A stretch of 64,000 nucleotides of DNA from Paraburkholderia aspalathi (lineage in GTDB: Bacteria; Pseudomonadota; Gammaproteobacteria; Burkholderiales; Burkholderiaceae): contig NZ_FPBH01000002.1 of the NCBI RefSeq assembly GCF_900116445.1, positions 310,001-374,000 on the forward strand, written 5' to 3'. Made by a program: the position numbers and the translations under genes. The notes beneath the pieces were generated by a model, which saw only the letters and a list, made by a program, of their open reading frames with translations, was not told the DNA's origin and searched no databases. Positions 45,663-55,592 of this stretch are shown here, in pieces; position 1 is the stretch's first letter; each line of letters starts with the position of its first letter.

Positions 45663-47636
45663 ATGGCCGTCTTCGCTAACTTCTGGCGCCTGATAGTCGG
45701 CAAGCCGCTGGATCCGCTCGATCCCCGGACTCGTCACGCGATCGCTGTCACGCCGCTGCTAGCCTGGGTGGGTCTCGGTGCCGACGGGTTGTCGTCGTCA
45801 TGCTATGGGCCTGAAGAAGCCTTCCTCGCGCTCGGCCAGCACACCTCGCTTGCCGTGTTTCTCGCACTGGCTACCGCAGCGACAGTTTTCATCATCGCGC
45901 TCGGCTATAACCAGGTCATCCAGTTGTTCCCCACCGGTGGCGGCGGCTATCGCGTTGCGACCGCATTACTGGGCCCGCATCCAGGGCTGGTGTCAGGCGC
46001 CGCGCTGCTGGTCGACTACGTCCTGACCGTCGCGACCTCGCTTGCAAGCGGCGTCGATGCCTTCTTCAGCTTGCTGCCGGTGAGCGCACAGGCGTTCAAG
46101 CTCGCCACCGAGCTCATCCTCATCGTCCTGATGACAGGCCTCAACTTTCGCGGCATGCGCGAGTCGATCATGGTGCTGCTGCCGATCTTCCTCGGCTTCG
46201 TGGTGCTGCATCTCGGCCTCATCGTGTACGGCATCGCGGTGCACGGCGATCATCTGGCCGCCGTCGTGCCGGGCGCGATCGGCGAGGCGCACAGCATGTC
46301 GCACGCGGTCGGCCCCCTCGTGGTGGTGGCCTTGCTCATGCGCGCGTTCTCGTTAGGCGGCGGCACGTATACGGGCCTCGAAGCCGTGTCGAACAACGTC
46401 AACATGCTGGCCGAACCGCGCGTGCCGAACGGAAGGACGACGATGTTCTACATGTCCACGTCGCTCGCATTCACGGCCGGCGGCATCATTCTGCTGTACA
46501 TGTTGTGGCATGCTCAGGCGGTAGAAGGTCAAACGCTCAACGCGGTGGTATTCGGCAGTGTCATCGACCATCTCGGGCTCGGCTCCGCGTTCGCACGGCA
46601 TGCGCTGCTTGCCGCGGTGCTGGCCTTCGAAGCCGGTCTGCTGCTGGTCGGCGCACAAACCGGCTTCCTGGATGGGCCGGCTGTGCTGTCGAACATGGCG
46701 TCGGATTCGTGGGTGCCGCGCCATTTCCGTGATCTGTCCGCGCGGCTGGTCAGACAGAACGGCATCGTCGTGATGGGGCTGGCGAGCCTCGCCATCCTGA
46801 TCTGGACGCACGGTGACGTGTCGATCCTGGTGGTGCTGTACAGCATCAACGTGTTCCTGACTTTCAGCCTCTCCCTGCTGGGACTGTGCATTTACTGGTG
46901 GGGCCATCGCCATGAAGGCGAAAACTGGCTGACGCACTTCGCGCTATCCGCATTGGGGCTTTCGGTCACCAGCACCGTGCTGGTGATCACGCTGATCGAG
47001 AAGTTCACGGAGGGTGGCTGGCTGACGGTCCTGGTGACCGGCGCCGTGGTGGCGCTGTGTTTCGCCATCAAACGGCACTACAGCGAAACCCGCGCACTGA
47101 TTGCGAAGGAAGATGCCCTCTTCACCGGCGCTCCGCCCGAGGTCAGCGAAGCGGCGGCGGCGCTCAAACCGGACCCATCCCTGCCGACTGCTATTCTGCT
47201 CGTCGGCAAACACCGCGGCGCCAGCATGCATGCCCTGCTATGGGTGAACCGGTTGTTCCCGGACCACTTCAGGAACGTGATATTTCTCGCAGTCGGCGAA
47301 GTGGACGCGCAAAGCTACGAAGGTGCGGAGCACCTTGAGCAGTTGCGGCAAACGATTTCAGCAGCGCTCGAATACTATGTGGCGCAGTGCCGCCGGCACG
47401 GAATGGCCGCCGAATACAGGATCGCTTTCGGCACCGATCCTGTGGAAGAATTCGTCGGACTGACCGGGACCGCCATGGAGGAGTTCCCGAACAGCGTGTG
47501 CTTCGCCAGCAAACTGATTTTCAAACGGGTGAATATCCTGACGCGGTGGCTTCACAATCACACACCGCTGGAAATCCAGACACGTCTGCACCAGCATGGC
47601 AAACAGATGGTGCTGCTGCCGATGAACGTGGGATGA
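45663..47636 (+). CDS. KimA-like potassium/proton symporter, APC superfamily
   Basis: The 657-residue protein has about twelve membrane helices (residues 25-480) and a cytosolic C-terminal domain of about 160 residues. GKPLDPLDPRTRHAIAVTPLLAWVGLGADGLSS, FPTGGGGYRVA and VDYVLTVATSLASGVDA recall Bacillus KimA and related APC permeases. KimA imports K+ at the inner membrane. Its closeness to kdp genes supports a K+ role; an amino-acid permease is the alternative. GGAGGGG precedes the ATG. Confidence 0.82.
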   Translation: MAVFANFWRLIVGKPLDPLDPRTRHAIAVTPLLAWVGLGADGLSSSCYGPEEAFLALGQHTSLAVFLALATAATVFIIALGYNQVIQLFPTGGGGYRVATALLGPHPGLVSGAALLVDYVLTVATSLASGVDAFFSLLPVSAQAFKLATELILIVLMTGLNFRGMRESIMVLLPIFLGFVVLHLGLIVYGIAVHGDHLAAVVPGAIGEAHSMSHAVGPLVVVALLMRAFSLGGGTYTGLEAVSNNVNMLAEPRVPNGRTTMFYMSTSLAFTAGGIILLYMLWHAQAVEGQTLNAVVFGSVIDHLGLGSAFARHALLAAVLAFEAGLLLVGAQTGFLDGPAVLSNMASDSWVPRHFRDLSARLVRQNGIVVMGLASLAILIWTHGDVSILVVLYSINVFLTFSLSLLGLCIYWWGHRHEGENWLTHFALSALGLSVTSTVLVITLIEKFTEGGWLTVLVTGAVVALCFAIKRHYSETRALIAKEDALFTGAPPEVSEAAAALKPDPSLPTAILLVGKHRGASMHALLWVNRLFPDHFRNVIFLAVGEVDAQSYEGAEHLEQLRQTISAALEYYVAQCRRHGMAAEYRIAFGTDPVEEFVGLTGTAMEEFPNSVCFASKLIFKRVNILTRWLHNHTPLEIQTRLHQHGKQMVLLPMNVG

Positions 47637-47637
47637 C

Positions 47638-48054
47638 TCAGTGGACCATCGTTACTGGAGTAACCGTGCGCCTTGACAGCGACGCCAACATGGCCAGTCT
47701 TCTAAAGAAGCCCATATGGCTCGCGTCGATCACCATGACGTCCGGCTGGGTCGTTGCCGCATAGTCGGCAATCGCTTTCGTGCGGTGGCCGAATACCCGC
47801 TTCCAGTGGTATGGCACGCCCGCTTCTTCGAGAATGGTGCGGGCATCGATCAGCGCCTTGAGCATGGCGTGTTTTTCCATCCGCACCAGCGAGCTTCGAG
47901 TATGGAAGGCTGCAGCGCGCCCCTGATCGACAGGCTCGAGCACTTCAAGCAGTTCGACTTCAGTTACGCCGCGCTCCAGAAACATGAACGCCGCATAGCG
48001 CGCGGCTTCTATCGCGCCGCCGTGGTCGAGAACAGGGATCAGCATTCGTATCAT
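47638..48054 (-). CDS. Universal stress protein (UspA family)
   Basis: The ATG at 48052-48054 has AGGAG seven bases before it and gives 138 residues. It starts MIRMLIPVLDHGG with the Usp fold and ends TVTPVTMVH. The ATP-binding GxxGxG(S/T) motif is not evident near the C-terminus (ASHMGFFRRLAMLAS), so it may not bind ATP. It converges on the KimA-like gene with a 1-bp gap and may sense or regulate K+ uptake. Confidence 0.85.
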   Translation of the reverse strand: MIRMLIPVLDHGGAIEAARYAAFMFLERGVTEVELLEVLEPVDQGRAAAFHTRSSLVRMEKHAMLKALIDARTILEEAGVPYHWKRVFGHRTKAIADYAATTQPDVMVIDASHMGFFRRLAMLASLSRRTVTPVTMVH

Positions 48055-48176
48055 CGAGAACTCCTGGCGGGTACTTTGTACTTTGAGCTTAGCGAAAGCG
48101 GCATTAATGTCGTGTAAAAAAACTGCTGTTTTTGCAGCACGCACGCGCGCAAATTACACGGCGACGAAAGGCATCT

Positions 48177-48503
48177 TCACGATGCCTGTATCGCAGCCGG
48201 ATTCAGCTCGATATGCAAGATCACCAGCCACCGCTTCGGACAATCCTCTGCAATCTGCAATTCCTGTTTCCTGTCACCGCCCGTCTTCACAAAACCTTTC
48301 GCCCGCGCGAAGCCGAACGCGCGCCGTGCATCGGATTGCAGCCACAGCGTCAGCAGCCCGCATGTCACGCAACTGAACAGCCAGATCGTTTCGTGAGGCA
48401 GCGTCGCATCGAGTTGCTGCGCGACGTACGTAAAAATCGTTGTGAGAACCTGATTGGTGACGAAGGCAATGGCGACGACCTTGCACATTCCCCTGAATAT
48501 CAT
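48177..48503 (-). CDS. Possible small membrane protein
   Basis: A reading from MIFRGMCKVVAIAFVTNQVLTTIF gives 108 residues with two hydrophobic segments (about 8-28 and 38-58) and a basic tail. The ribosome site is weak. It lies on the same strand between the stress protein and kdpE. I recognise no family, and it may not be expressed. Confidence 0.4.
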   Translation of the reverse strand: MIFRGMCKVVAIAFVTNQVLTTIFTYVAQQLDATLPHETIWLFSCVTCGLLTLWLQSDARRAFGFARAKGFVKTGGDRKQELQIAEDCPKRWLVILHIELNPAAIQAS

Positions 48504-48717
48504 GGCGTGTCTTGAGGGCGTCATGGCAGGTCAAAACCCTGTGCGGAAAACACGCAAGCCTCCACGGTCACGTTGCCCTTTGTTTGTTTGACTGCCATAC
48601 ACCCCTCCAGCAAAACCCAGATTTTTCTTGCGGCGAAACGCCAGACTCGAACTATACGGACCTCGCCGTAAAGGCCGAGAATCGATTGCCGCCGGCGATA
48701 TAAAAATCCTGTGAAAA

Positions 48718-49416
48718 TCACCGCACGCCGACCAGCCGGTAGCCCACGCCGGCTTCGGTGACGATATGTTCGGGATGCGCCGGATCGCGCTCGAGCTTAT
48801 GCCGCAGATGCCCCATGTAGATACGCAGGTAGTGGTGGTTGTCGGTCTGCAATGGGCCCCATACCTCGCCGAGCAGTTGCTCGTGCGTCAATACGCGGCC
48901 TGGATGGCGCACCAGCGCGGAGAGCAGTCGATATTCGGTGGGGCTGAGATGGACGATCCGGCTGCCGCGCACGACCCTGCGCTCGCCGAGATCGATTGTG
49001 ACGAGGCCGAACTGAACCTGAGGCACGCCGACCCTGTCGCCGCTGGCCTGCCTGCGCAAATGCGCTCTGATCCGCGCGCTAAGTTCGGGTAAGCCGAACG
49101 GTTTGGTGAGGTAATCGTCGGCACCGGCATCGAGCGCGGCAACCTTGTCTTCTTCGCGGCTTCGCGCGGACAGAACGATCACCGGCATCGCGGACCAGCC
49201 GCGCAACTCGCGGATCACCTCGATGCCGTCCATGTCCGGCAAACTCAGATCGATGATGACAAGATCCGCCAGCCGCGTCGCCGCCTGCGCCAAACCTTGT
49301 GCGCCGGTCTGCGCGTCGAAGACACTCATGCCGGCTGCTTCGAGGCTAGTACGAATGAAGCGGCGGATAGCTTTGTCCGCGTCGATCACAACGACTGTTA
49401 CGGTGGGATCGCTCAT
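48718..49416 (-). CDS. kdpE: Response regulator KdpE
   Basis: The protein has 232 residues from the ATG at 49414-49416 (a TTG start 12 bases upstream would overlap kdpC). It has a receiver domain with the phospho-acceptor Asp56 (DLVIIDLSLPDMDG), conserved Lys in LTKPF, and an OmpR-type winged helix (LSPTEYRLLSALVRHPGRVLTHEQLLGEVWG). KdpE activates kdpFABC at low K+ or salt stress. It directly follows kdpC; the kdpD kinase normally between them is absent. Another kinase must activate it, or kdpD lies elsewhere. Confidence 0.93.
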   Translation of the reverse strand: MSDPTVTVVVIDADKAIRRFIRTSLEAAGMSVFDAQTGAQGLAQAATRLADLVIIDLSLPDMDGIEVIRELRGWSAMPVIVLSARSREEDKVAALDAGADDYLTKPFGLPELSARIRAHLRRQASGDRVGVPQVQFGLVTIDLGERRVVRGSRIVHLSPTEYRLLSALVRHPGRVLTHEQLLGEVWGPLQTDNHHYLRIYMGHLRHKLERDPAHPEHIVTEAGVGYRLVGVR

Positions 49417-49424
49417 CCGCAGGC

Positions 49425-50006
49425 TCAATGCATCGGCTTGAGGTCATCCAAAGCCAGGTTGAGCTTCAGCACGTTCACGCGTGCCTCGCCGAAAATGCCG
49501 AACTGCCGCCCCGAAGTATTGCGCCCAACAAGATTGATCACCTGATCGACCGGCAGGCCGCGGGCCTGCGCCACGCGCGCCACCTGATAGGCGGCCGCGG
49601 CCGGACTGATCTCCGGGTCGAGGCCGCTGCCCGACGACGTCACGAGATCCACCGGCACCGGTTGCGACATGTCGTTGCCTGCTGCCTTCAACGCATCGAG
49701 ACGGCCTTTGATTTCGTCAGCGAGCGCGGGATTGGTCGGGCCAAGGTTCGAACCACCCGAGTTCTGTGCGTTGTAGGGCTGCGGCGAGGTAGCCGACAGG
49801 CGTCCCCAGAAATAGTACGGCGCATCGAACTGCTGACCGATCAGCGCGGAGCCGGCCACTTTGCCGTCTTTCTCGAGCATGCTGCCGTTTGCTTGAGCCG
49901 CGAAGGCTGCGTGACCAATTGCGGTCACAACGATCGGATAGATCACCCCGGTGATCACCGTCATCAGGATGAACAGAACAAGTACCGGGCGAATCAGCGT
50001 TTTCAT
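49425..50006 (-). CDS. kdpC: Potassium-transporting ATPase subunit KdpC
   Basis: From the ATG at 50004-50006 the product has 193 residues with one N-terminal membrane helix ([23 protein letters not shown]) and a periplasmic domain holding [22 protein letters not shown], the KdpC signature. It stabilises the KdpFABC complex and assists high-affinity K+ binding. It lies 18 bp after kdpB. Confidence 0.95.
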   Translation of the reverse strand: MKTLIRPVLVLFILMTVITGVIYPIVVTAIGHAAFAAQANGSMLEKDGKVAGSALIGQQFDAPYYFWGRLSATSPQPYNAQNSGGSNLGPTNPALADEIKGRLDALKAAGNDMSQPVPVDLVTSSGSGLDPEISPAAAAYQVARVAQARGLPVDQVINLVGRNTSGRQFGIFGEARVNVLKLNLALDDLKPMH

Positions 50007-50024
50007 GATGTTCACTCTATTGGG

Positions 50025-52160
50025 TCAGACCCAGCCGAACACGTTCAGCACCATATCGATCAGCTTGATGAACGGGAATGGCAGCAGAATGCCGCCCAGC
50101 CCGTAGATCAGCAGATTGCGGCGCAGCAGCGACGCCGCGCCGAGCGGCCGGTACTTCACGCCCTTGAGTGCCAGCGGAATCAGCGCAACGATAATCAACG
50201 CATTGAAAATCACCGCCGAGAGAATGGCTGACGACGGCGAGCTCAGATGCATCACGTCGAGCACACGCAATTGCGGATAAGTCGTCGCGAACGCCGCCGG
50301 GATGATCGCGAAGTATTTGGCCACGTCGTTCGCAATCGAGAACGTGGTGAGCGAGCCGCGCGTCATCAGCATCTGTTTGCCAATTTCGACGATCTCGATC
50401 AGCTTGGTCGGATTCGAATCGAGGTCGACCATGTTGCCGGCTTCCTTCGCCGCCTGCGTGCCGGTGTTCATCGCCACCGCCACGTCCGCTTGCGCAAGCG
50501 CAGGGGCGTCGTTGGTACCGTCGCCGGTCATCGCCACCAGACGGCCTTCAGACTGGTGCGAGCGAATCGTGGCGAGCTTGGCCTCAGGCGTCACCTCGGC
50601 GAGGAAATCGTCCACGCCGGCCTCGGCGGCGATCGCTGCTGCGGTCAGGCGGTTGTCGCCCGTCACCATGATGGTCTTGATGCCCATCTTGCGCAGTTCG
50701 GCGAAGCGCTCCTTGATGCCACCCTTGACGATGTCCTTCAACTCGATCACGCCCATGCAGCGTGCGCCGCTCTCGCCGCGCACTTGCTGCGCGACGACCA
50801 AAGGCGTGCTGCCGCGCCGTGCGATTTCCGTCACCGCAGCCGTCAACTCAGCCGGAAAACGGCCGCCGTGCGCCTCGACATAGTGTTTGATCGCGTCGGA
50901 CGCGCCCTTGCGAATCTCACGGTCGGGCAGATCGACACCGCTCATGCGCGACTGTGCGCTAAACGCGAGGAACGTCGCCTGCAATGCGTGCATATCGCGT
51001 TCGCGGATATTGAAGCGCTGCTTGGCCAGCACGACGATGCTGCGCCCTTCCGGTGTTTCGTCCGCGAGTGAAGACAACTGCGCCGCGTCGGCGAGCTGTT
51101 CCTCCGTGACGCCCGGCGCAGGTGTGAAAGCCGACGCCTGGCGATTGCCGAGCGTGATCGTGCCGGTCTTGTCGAGCAGCAATACATCGACGTCGCCTGC
51201 GGCTTCAACAGCACGGCCCGAGGTGGCGATCACGTTCGCCTGCATCATCCGGCTCATGCCCGCTACACCGATCGCCGAAAGCAGACCGCCGATGGTGGTC
51301 GGAATCAGACACACCAGCAGCGCGACCAGCGCGGTAATCGTGACTACATGCCCTGCTTTCGCGGCTTCGACCGAGAACATCGAGAACGGCAGCAGCGTCG
51401 CGGTTGCGAACAGCAGCACGAGCGTCAACGCGACCAGCAGGATCGTCAAGGCGATCTCATTCGGCGTTTTCTGACGTTTCGCCCCTTCCACCATCGCGAT
51501 CATCCGGTCGAGGAAGGCCTCGCCCGGATTCACGCTGACGCGCACGACGATCCAGTCCGACAGCACGCGCGTGCCGCCCGTCACCGACGAAAAATCGCCG
51601 CCCGATTCGCGGATCACCGGCGCGGACTCGCCCGTGATCGCCGACTCGTCGACCGACGCGACGCCTTCGATCACTTCGCCGTCAGCCGGAATCACGTCGC
51701 CGGTTTCCACCAGCACGACGTCGCCCTTGCGCAGATCGGTGGCCGTCGTAATGCGGATCGGCGACTTGGGATGCGCCTCCTGCAGCTTCTTCGCCATCAC
51801 GTCGCGCTTCGCGCCACGCAGCGAAGCCGCCTGCGCTTTCGAGCGCCCCTCAGCGAGCGCCTCCGCAAAGTTGGCGAACAGCACGGTAAACCACAGCCAG
51901 AGCGCGATCGCCAGAATGAAACCCGCAGGCGCCTCGGCCTGGCCGGCGAGCGCGGCGACCCACAGAATGGTCGTCAGAATGCTGCCGATGTATACGCAGA
52001 ACATCACCGGGTTACGCAACTGATGGCGTGGTGCGAGCTTCCTGAACGAATCGACGAGCGCCGGCCGGGCAATCGACGGGTCGAACATCGAGCGCGCCGC
52101 GTTGCGCGCCTGACCGATGTTGCCCGGCTGATGAACCGGCGGTTGGAGTCCGTTAGTCAT
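50025..52160 (-). CDS. kdpB: Potassium-transporting ATPase subunit KdpB
   Basis: The 711-residue P-type ATPase has the actuator TGES at 176-179 (Ser179 corresponds to the inhibitory phosphoserine of E. coli KdpB), the phosphorylated Asp330 in DKTGT and [21 protein letters not shown]. It hydrolyses ATP to drive K+ uptake through KdpA. It lies 13 bp after kdpA. The N-terminal 25 residues before MFDPSI are an extension. Confidence 0.97.
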   Translation of the reverse strand: MTNGLQPPVHQPGNIGQARNAARSMFDPSIARPALVDSFRKLAPRHQLRNPVMFCVYIGSILTTILWVAALAGQAEAPAGFILAIALWLWFTVLFANFAEALAEGRSKAQAASLRGAKRDVMAKKLQEAHPKSPIRITTATDLRKGDVVLVETGDVIPADGEVIEGVASVDESAITGESAPVIRESGGDFSSVTGGTRVLSDWIVVRVSVNPGEAFLDRMIAMVEGAKRQKTPNEIALTILLVALTLVLLFATATLLPFSMFSVEAAKAGHVVTITALVALLVCLIPTTIGGLLSAIGVAGMSRMMQANVIATSGRAVEAAGDVDVLLLDKTGTITLGNRQASAFTPAPGVTEEQLADAAQLSSLADETPEGRSIVVLAKQRFNIRERDMHALQATFLAFSAQSRMSGVDLPDREIRKGASDAIKHYVEAHGGRFPAELTAAVTEIARRGSTPLVVAQQVRGESGARCMGVIELKDIVKGGIKERFAELRKMGIKTIMVTGDNRLTAAAIAAEAGVDDFLAEVTPEAKLATIRSHQSEGRLVAMTGDGTNDAPALAQADVAVAMNTGTQAAKEAGNMVDLDSNPTKLIEIVEIGKQMLMTRGSLTTFSIANDVAKYFAIIPAAFATTYPQLRVLDVMHLSSPSSAILSAVIFNALIIVALIPLALKGVKYRPLGAASLLRRNLLIYGLGGILLPFPFIKLIDMVLNVFGWV

Positions 52161-52173
52161 GCTGTCCTCTCAG

Positions 52174-53982
52174 TCAATGTCCCGCGACCATGATCAGATG
52201 TTCAACGACAGGGCCGAGCGCCAGTGCAGGCACGTACGTCAGCGCGCCGACCAGCACCACCGTGCCGAGCAGCAGCACGACGAACAGTGGGCCGTGCGTC
52301 GGCAGCGTGCCGGCGGTCGCGGAGATGCGTTTCTTTGCGGCGAGCGATCCGGCGATTGCCAGCACCGGCACAATCGAGCCGAAGCGGCCGAACCACATGG
52401 CGATGGCCAGCGTGCTGTTGTAGAACGGCGTATTGACCGAGAGGCCCGCGAAAGCGCTGCCGTTGTTATTGGCGGCCGAACTGTAGGCGTAGAGAATCTC
52501 GGAGAACCCGTGCGGCCCGGGATTGGAGACACCCGCCACGCCGGCCGCCGTCAGCACGCCGATTGACGCGCCGACCAGCACGAGCAGCGGCGTGAGCAAC
52601 ACGGCGATCGACACCATCTTCATCTCGTACGACTCGATCTTCTTGCCGATGTATTCCGGCGTTCGCCCTATCATCAGGCCGGCCACGAACACCGCGAGCA
52701 AGGCGAACACGAGCATGCCGTACAGGCCCGAGCCCACGCCGCCGAAGATCACCTCGCCGAGTTCGATCAGCAGGAGCGGAACGAAGCCGCCCATCGGCGT
52801 CAACGAATCGTGCGTGTTGAGAACGGCGCCACACGAGGCGGCAGTGGTCGCCACGGTAAAGATGCCGGACTGCGCGATGCCGAAGCGGGTTTCCTTGCCT
52901 TCCATGTTGCCGCCCGTTTGCGCGGCCGACGCCGTTTGATCGACATGCAGCGACGCATACAGCGGATTGCCGTTCTGCTCAGACGAAATCTCGCCCCAAC
53001 AGGCAACTGCAAACGCAATCGTCATCGCGGCAAGCACCGCATAGCCCTGGCGCTTGTCGCCCACCATCCGGCCGAACACCAGGCACAACGCAGCAGGGAT
53101 AACGAGCATCGCTATCATCTGAACGAAGTTGGCGAACGGCGTCGGGTTCTCGTACGGATGCGCGGAATTGGCGTTGAAGAAGCCGCCGCCGTTGGTGCCG
53201 AGCATCTTGATCGCTTCCTGTGACGCAACCGGCCCCATGGCGATGGTCTGCTTGTCGGCCTTGTTGTCCACCATCACCGGGTTGCCCTTGGCGTCCTTGA
53301 CGGGATTGCCCTGGGCGTCGGTCTTCGGCGTCTGATACGTCGTCACCTGCAGCGTCGGCACGTCTTCGTATGACTTGAAGTTCTGAAGCACCCCTTGACT
53401 GATCAGGACGAGCGCAATGACCGTCGCGAGCGGTGCAAGGATATACAACGTGACACGCGTCAGATCGACCCAGAAATTACCGATCGTCGCGGCCGTATGG
53501 CGCGCGAAACCGCGAATCAGCGCGATCACGACAGCAATGCCGGTGGCGGCCGAAAGGAAGTTCTGCACCGTCAGCGCGGCCATTTGCGTCAGATAGCTGA
53601 CGGTCGATTCCGGCGTGTAGTCCTGCCAGTTCGTGTTGGTCACGAAGCTGACCGCCGTGTTGAACGCGGCGTCGGGTGTCATCGGTCCGAAGCCCTGCGG
53701 GTTCGCGGGGAGCCATTGTTGCAAACGCAGAAATCCGTACACCGCGAGCACGCCGAGCGTGTTGAAGACCAGCACGGCCAGCGCGTAGTGCTTCCATGAC
53801 ATTTCGGCGCTGGGGTCGACCCCAGCGAGCTTGTAGAGCGCGGTTTCGATCGGACGCCCTATCCGGCGCACGACGACCGAAGAACCGTCCACCACGGCGG
53901 TCATGTAACGTCCGAGCGGGATGGCGAGCGCGATCAGCACGACAATGAACAGGCCGGGCTGAAACAGGTTGTTGAAGTTCAT
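52174..53982 (-). CDS. kdpA: Potassium-transporting ATPase subunit KdpA
   Basis: Starting at MNFNNLFQPGLFIVVLIALAIPLGRYM (ATG 53980-53982), the protein has 602 residues. It is the channel-like K+ subunit with selectivity-filter segments such as VSFVTNTNWQ, TNGGGFFNANSAHP and GSGLYG. Its start overlaps the kdpF stop by 4 bp. A longer upstream reading would swallow kdpF and the upstream small gene. Confidence 0.97.
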   Translation of the reverse strand: MNFNNLFQPGLFIVVLIALAIPLGRYMTAVVDGSSVVVRRIGRPIETALYKLAGVDPSAEMSWKHYALAVLVFNTLGVLAVYGFLRLQQWLPANPQGFGPMTPDAAFNTAVSFVTNTNWQDYTPESTVSYLTQMAALTVQNFLSAATGIAVVIALIRGFARHTAATIGNFWVDLTRVTLYILAPLATVIALVLISQGVLQNFKSYEDVPTLQVTTYQTPKTDAQGNPVKDAKGNPVMVDNKADKQTIAMGPVASQEAIKMLGTNGGGFFNANSAHPYENPTPFANFVQMIAMLVIPAALCLVFGRMVGDKRQGYAVLAAMTIAFAVACWGEISSEQNGNPLYASLHVDQTASAAQTGGNMEGKETRFGIAQSGIFTVATTAASCGAVLNTHDSLTPMGGFVPLLLIELGEVIFGGVGSGLYGMLVFALLAVFVAGLMIGRTPEYIGKKIESYEMKMVSIAVLLTPLLVLVGASIGVLTAAGVAGVSNPGPHGFSEILYAYSSAANNNGSAFAGLSVNTPFYNSTLAIAMWFGRFGSIVPVLAIAGSLAAKKRISATAGTLPTHGPLFVVLLLGTVVLVGALTYVPALALGPVVEHLIMVAGH

Positions 53983-54074
53983 TCGAGAGCCTCCGCGCGT
54001 AGCAAGGCATACACGAGGTAAGCGAACAGAATCAGCGTCGAGGCCGCCGCGAGCCAGGTCATCCAGGTGGTCAT
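53979..54074 (-). CDS. kdpF: KdpF small membrane subunit
   Basis: A 31-residue reading, MTTWMTWLAAASTLILFAYLVYALLRAEALE, has one membrane helix and the KdpF-typical YLVYALLRAE end. Its TGA overlaps the kdpA ATG, and its ATG overlaps the stop of another tiny gene. KdpF stabilises the KdpABC complex. Confidence 0.92.
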   Translation of the reverse strand: MTTWMTWLAAASTLILFAYLVYALLRAEALE

Positions 54075-54175
54075 GGACGGCCTCCGGGGGCGCGGTGAAG
54101 CTTGTCGCAGCCAATCACGAAGCCCGCGACGAGGCCGCTGAATGCAATGATGGCGATGAGGTAAAGCAGATCCAT
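54071..54175 (-). CDS. 34-residue membrane peptide at head of kdp operon
   Basis: A 34-residue frame reads MDLLYLIAIIAFSGLVAGFVIGCDKLHRAPGGRP. It has a single hydrophobic helix and ends in an ATGA overlap with kdpF, so it is translated in the operon. GGGAG lies about 10 bases before the ATG. I know no assigned function; it may be an extra KdpF-like stabiliser or regulator. Confidence 0.75.
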   Translation of the reverse strand: MDLLYLIAIIAFSGLVAGFVIGCDKLHRAPGGRP

Positions 54176-54359
54176 GGTCCGGTCTCCCACAGGGGACTCC
54201 TGCACCGTGAAATTTAGGAAAATCCGCGTAAACGCAGCGTTAATACTTCGCGCGGTTTCGTAAAAACGATGGACGTGGTGCGGGAGAGCGCTGGGTTAAC
54301 GCAGCGGTATGGTCTTGCTGGGCGACTTTCGGGCTTTCGTACTGCCGTTTGAAAACGGC

Positions 54360-54480
54360 TGGCGCTTGAGCGGCTTAAGCGGCCTAAGAGACTTAAAGGG
54401 CTTAAGCCGCCTTGGCCGCCTTACTCGCTTGAACCGCCTGGGCCACCTGAGCAGCTTGAGCAGCTTCCCGCGCCGCCTGT
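54360..54480. repeat. Degenerate short tandem repeat at the fucosyltransferase-like 3' end
   Basis: Units like GCTTAAGC, GGCCTAAG and GCTTGAGCA recur every 9-10 bases across the end of the gene and beyond its stop. They encode the Ala-Gln-rich tail and extend into non-coding DNA. Confidence 0.6.
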
Positions 54481-55412
54481 TCGATCCAGAGCCGGCTATC
54501 GGGAAACCAGAACGCGTCCGGGCGCGGCGGCGAGACGAGCTTCACCGGCAGGGAGGGATTGAATATCTTCGACCATGCGGACAGATAGGACGGCGTCTTC
54601 ACGAGGAAGCCGCAATTGGCCAGAAGCAGGCAAGACACCAGCGCCTCGCGGCCGATTTCGAGTCCCGGATAGCCGCTGAAGTGAACGGGCGTGCTGCCAC
54701 GAGCGAGATGTTTTGCCGGTGCGACTCTGACCGGCTTGCTGAATGGCCAGGTGACAAAATAATCGATAAACGCCCGTTCATCGCTCGAGACAAAAATATT
54801 GGTCAAGTGCGGGTTTTCAGCAAGCGTGGCTTCCACCTGCCGGCAAAAGCTTCCCCACGAAACCGGGATGGCTTCCTGCGCCTTGTCGGTCCCTCTGAAA
54901 TGCGCGCCAAGGGTCGACGGGCCGAGCCCGAGCTTCTGGCAGATCGCGTCGACTTCTTCGCAGATATGCGCGGCCGGACGATAGTGCGCGAAGAAAAGCT
55001 CGCTTGCACTCCTCAGTCGAAGCCGCGCTTCATAACGCTGACGAAAGCCGAGTTGAACCAGGTCGCGCACGGTCGACGTTCTGATCTTATGAGTGATCGT
55101 GACTCCGGAGATGGTGTGCACGGACTCGAAGAAGGCCGAGAACCAGTCCAGCTTCCCTTCGGCATCACCATACAGCCCGCCGCGTGCACTGATGCACGGG
55201 GTGAGGCATTTCTCGTCGCAATACATCAGAATAAACAGGACCATCTGCATCACGGAGAAGAAACCGGAGTTCTCCTGAATCTCGATGGAAAAAATGCCCC
55301 TATTCAAACGCTGTGTTGCATGGAGGGAAATCCGGCGCGGCATGGCCACGCTATGCTTGAATCCCTCGCTACGTCGGATCTGTTTCGCCCGATCGACTAC
55401 CTTTCTCAACAT
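54402..55412 (-). CDS. GT23-like (fucosyltransferase superfamily) protein
   Basis: The 336-residue cytosolic-type protein contains GAHFRGTDK near residue 170, matching the H-x-R-x-TDK motif by which alpha-1,6-fucosyltransferases (FUT8, NodZ) bind GDP-fucose. Later VSSDERAFIDYF and a TPVHFSGYPGLEIGREALVSCLLLANCGFLVKTPSYLS segment also fit that fold. The last 30 residues are an Ala-Gln-rich tail from a degenerate DNA repeat. No sugar-nucleotide or glycan genes are next to it, so donor and acceptor are unknown. Confidence 0.75.
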   Translation of the reverse strand: MLRKVVDRAKQIRRSEGFKHSVAMPRRISLHATQRLNRGIFSIEIQENSGFFSVMQMVLFILMYCDEKCLTPCISARGGLYGDAEGKLDWFSAFFESVHTISGVTITHKIRTSTVRDLVQLGFRQRYEARLRLRSASELFFAHYRPAAHICEEVDAICQKLGLGPSTLGAHFRGTDKAQEAIPVSWGSFCRQVEATLAENPHLTNIFVSSDERAFIDYFVTWPFSKPVRVAPAKHLARGSTPVHFSGYPGLEIGREALVSCLLLANCGFLVKTPSYLSAWSKIFNPSLPVKLVSPPRPDAFWFPDSRLWIEQAAREAAQAAQVAQAVQASKAAKAA

Positions 55413-55592
55413 GCCTGACTCCTAATTAATTAGGTATTTTTTAAAATGGCACGGACCTGTTTGCTGCGAAGGAAGGGACGGTTGAGCATAACATTTCAAA
55501 AGCACGACCACGTAAAGTTTGGCTCATCTTGGTGAGCTAGCGTACAAAGGATCGGTAAGGTTTTCCCTGGATGGCCGCGCCGCACTGCCGGC

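Noticed and set aside
54309..55418. Plus-strand leucine-rich protein over the fucosyltransferase-like gene
   Set aside because: Its leucine pattern comes from the DNA repeat, and the rest is low-information Arg-rich sequence; the minus strand carries the HFRGTDK motif.
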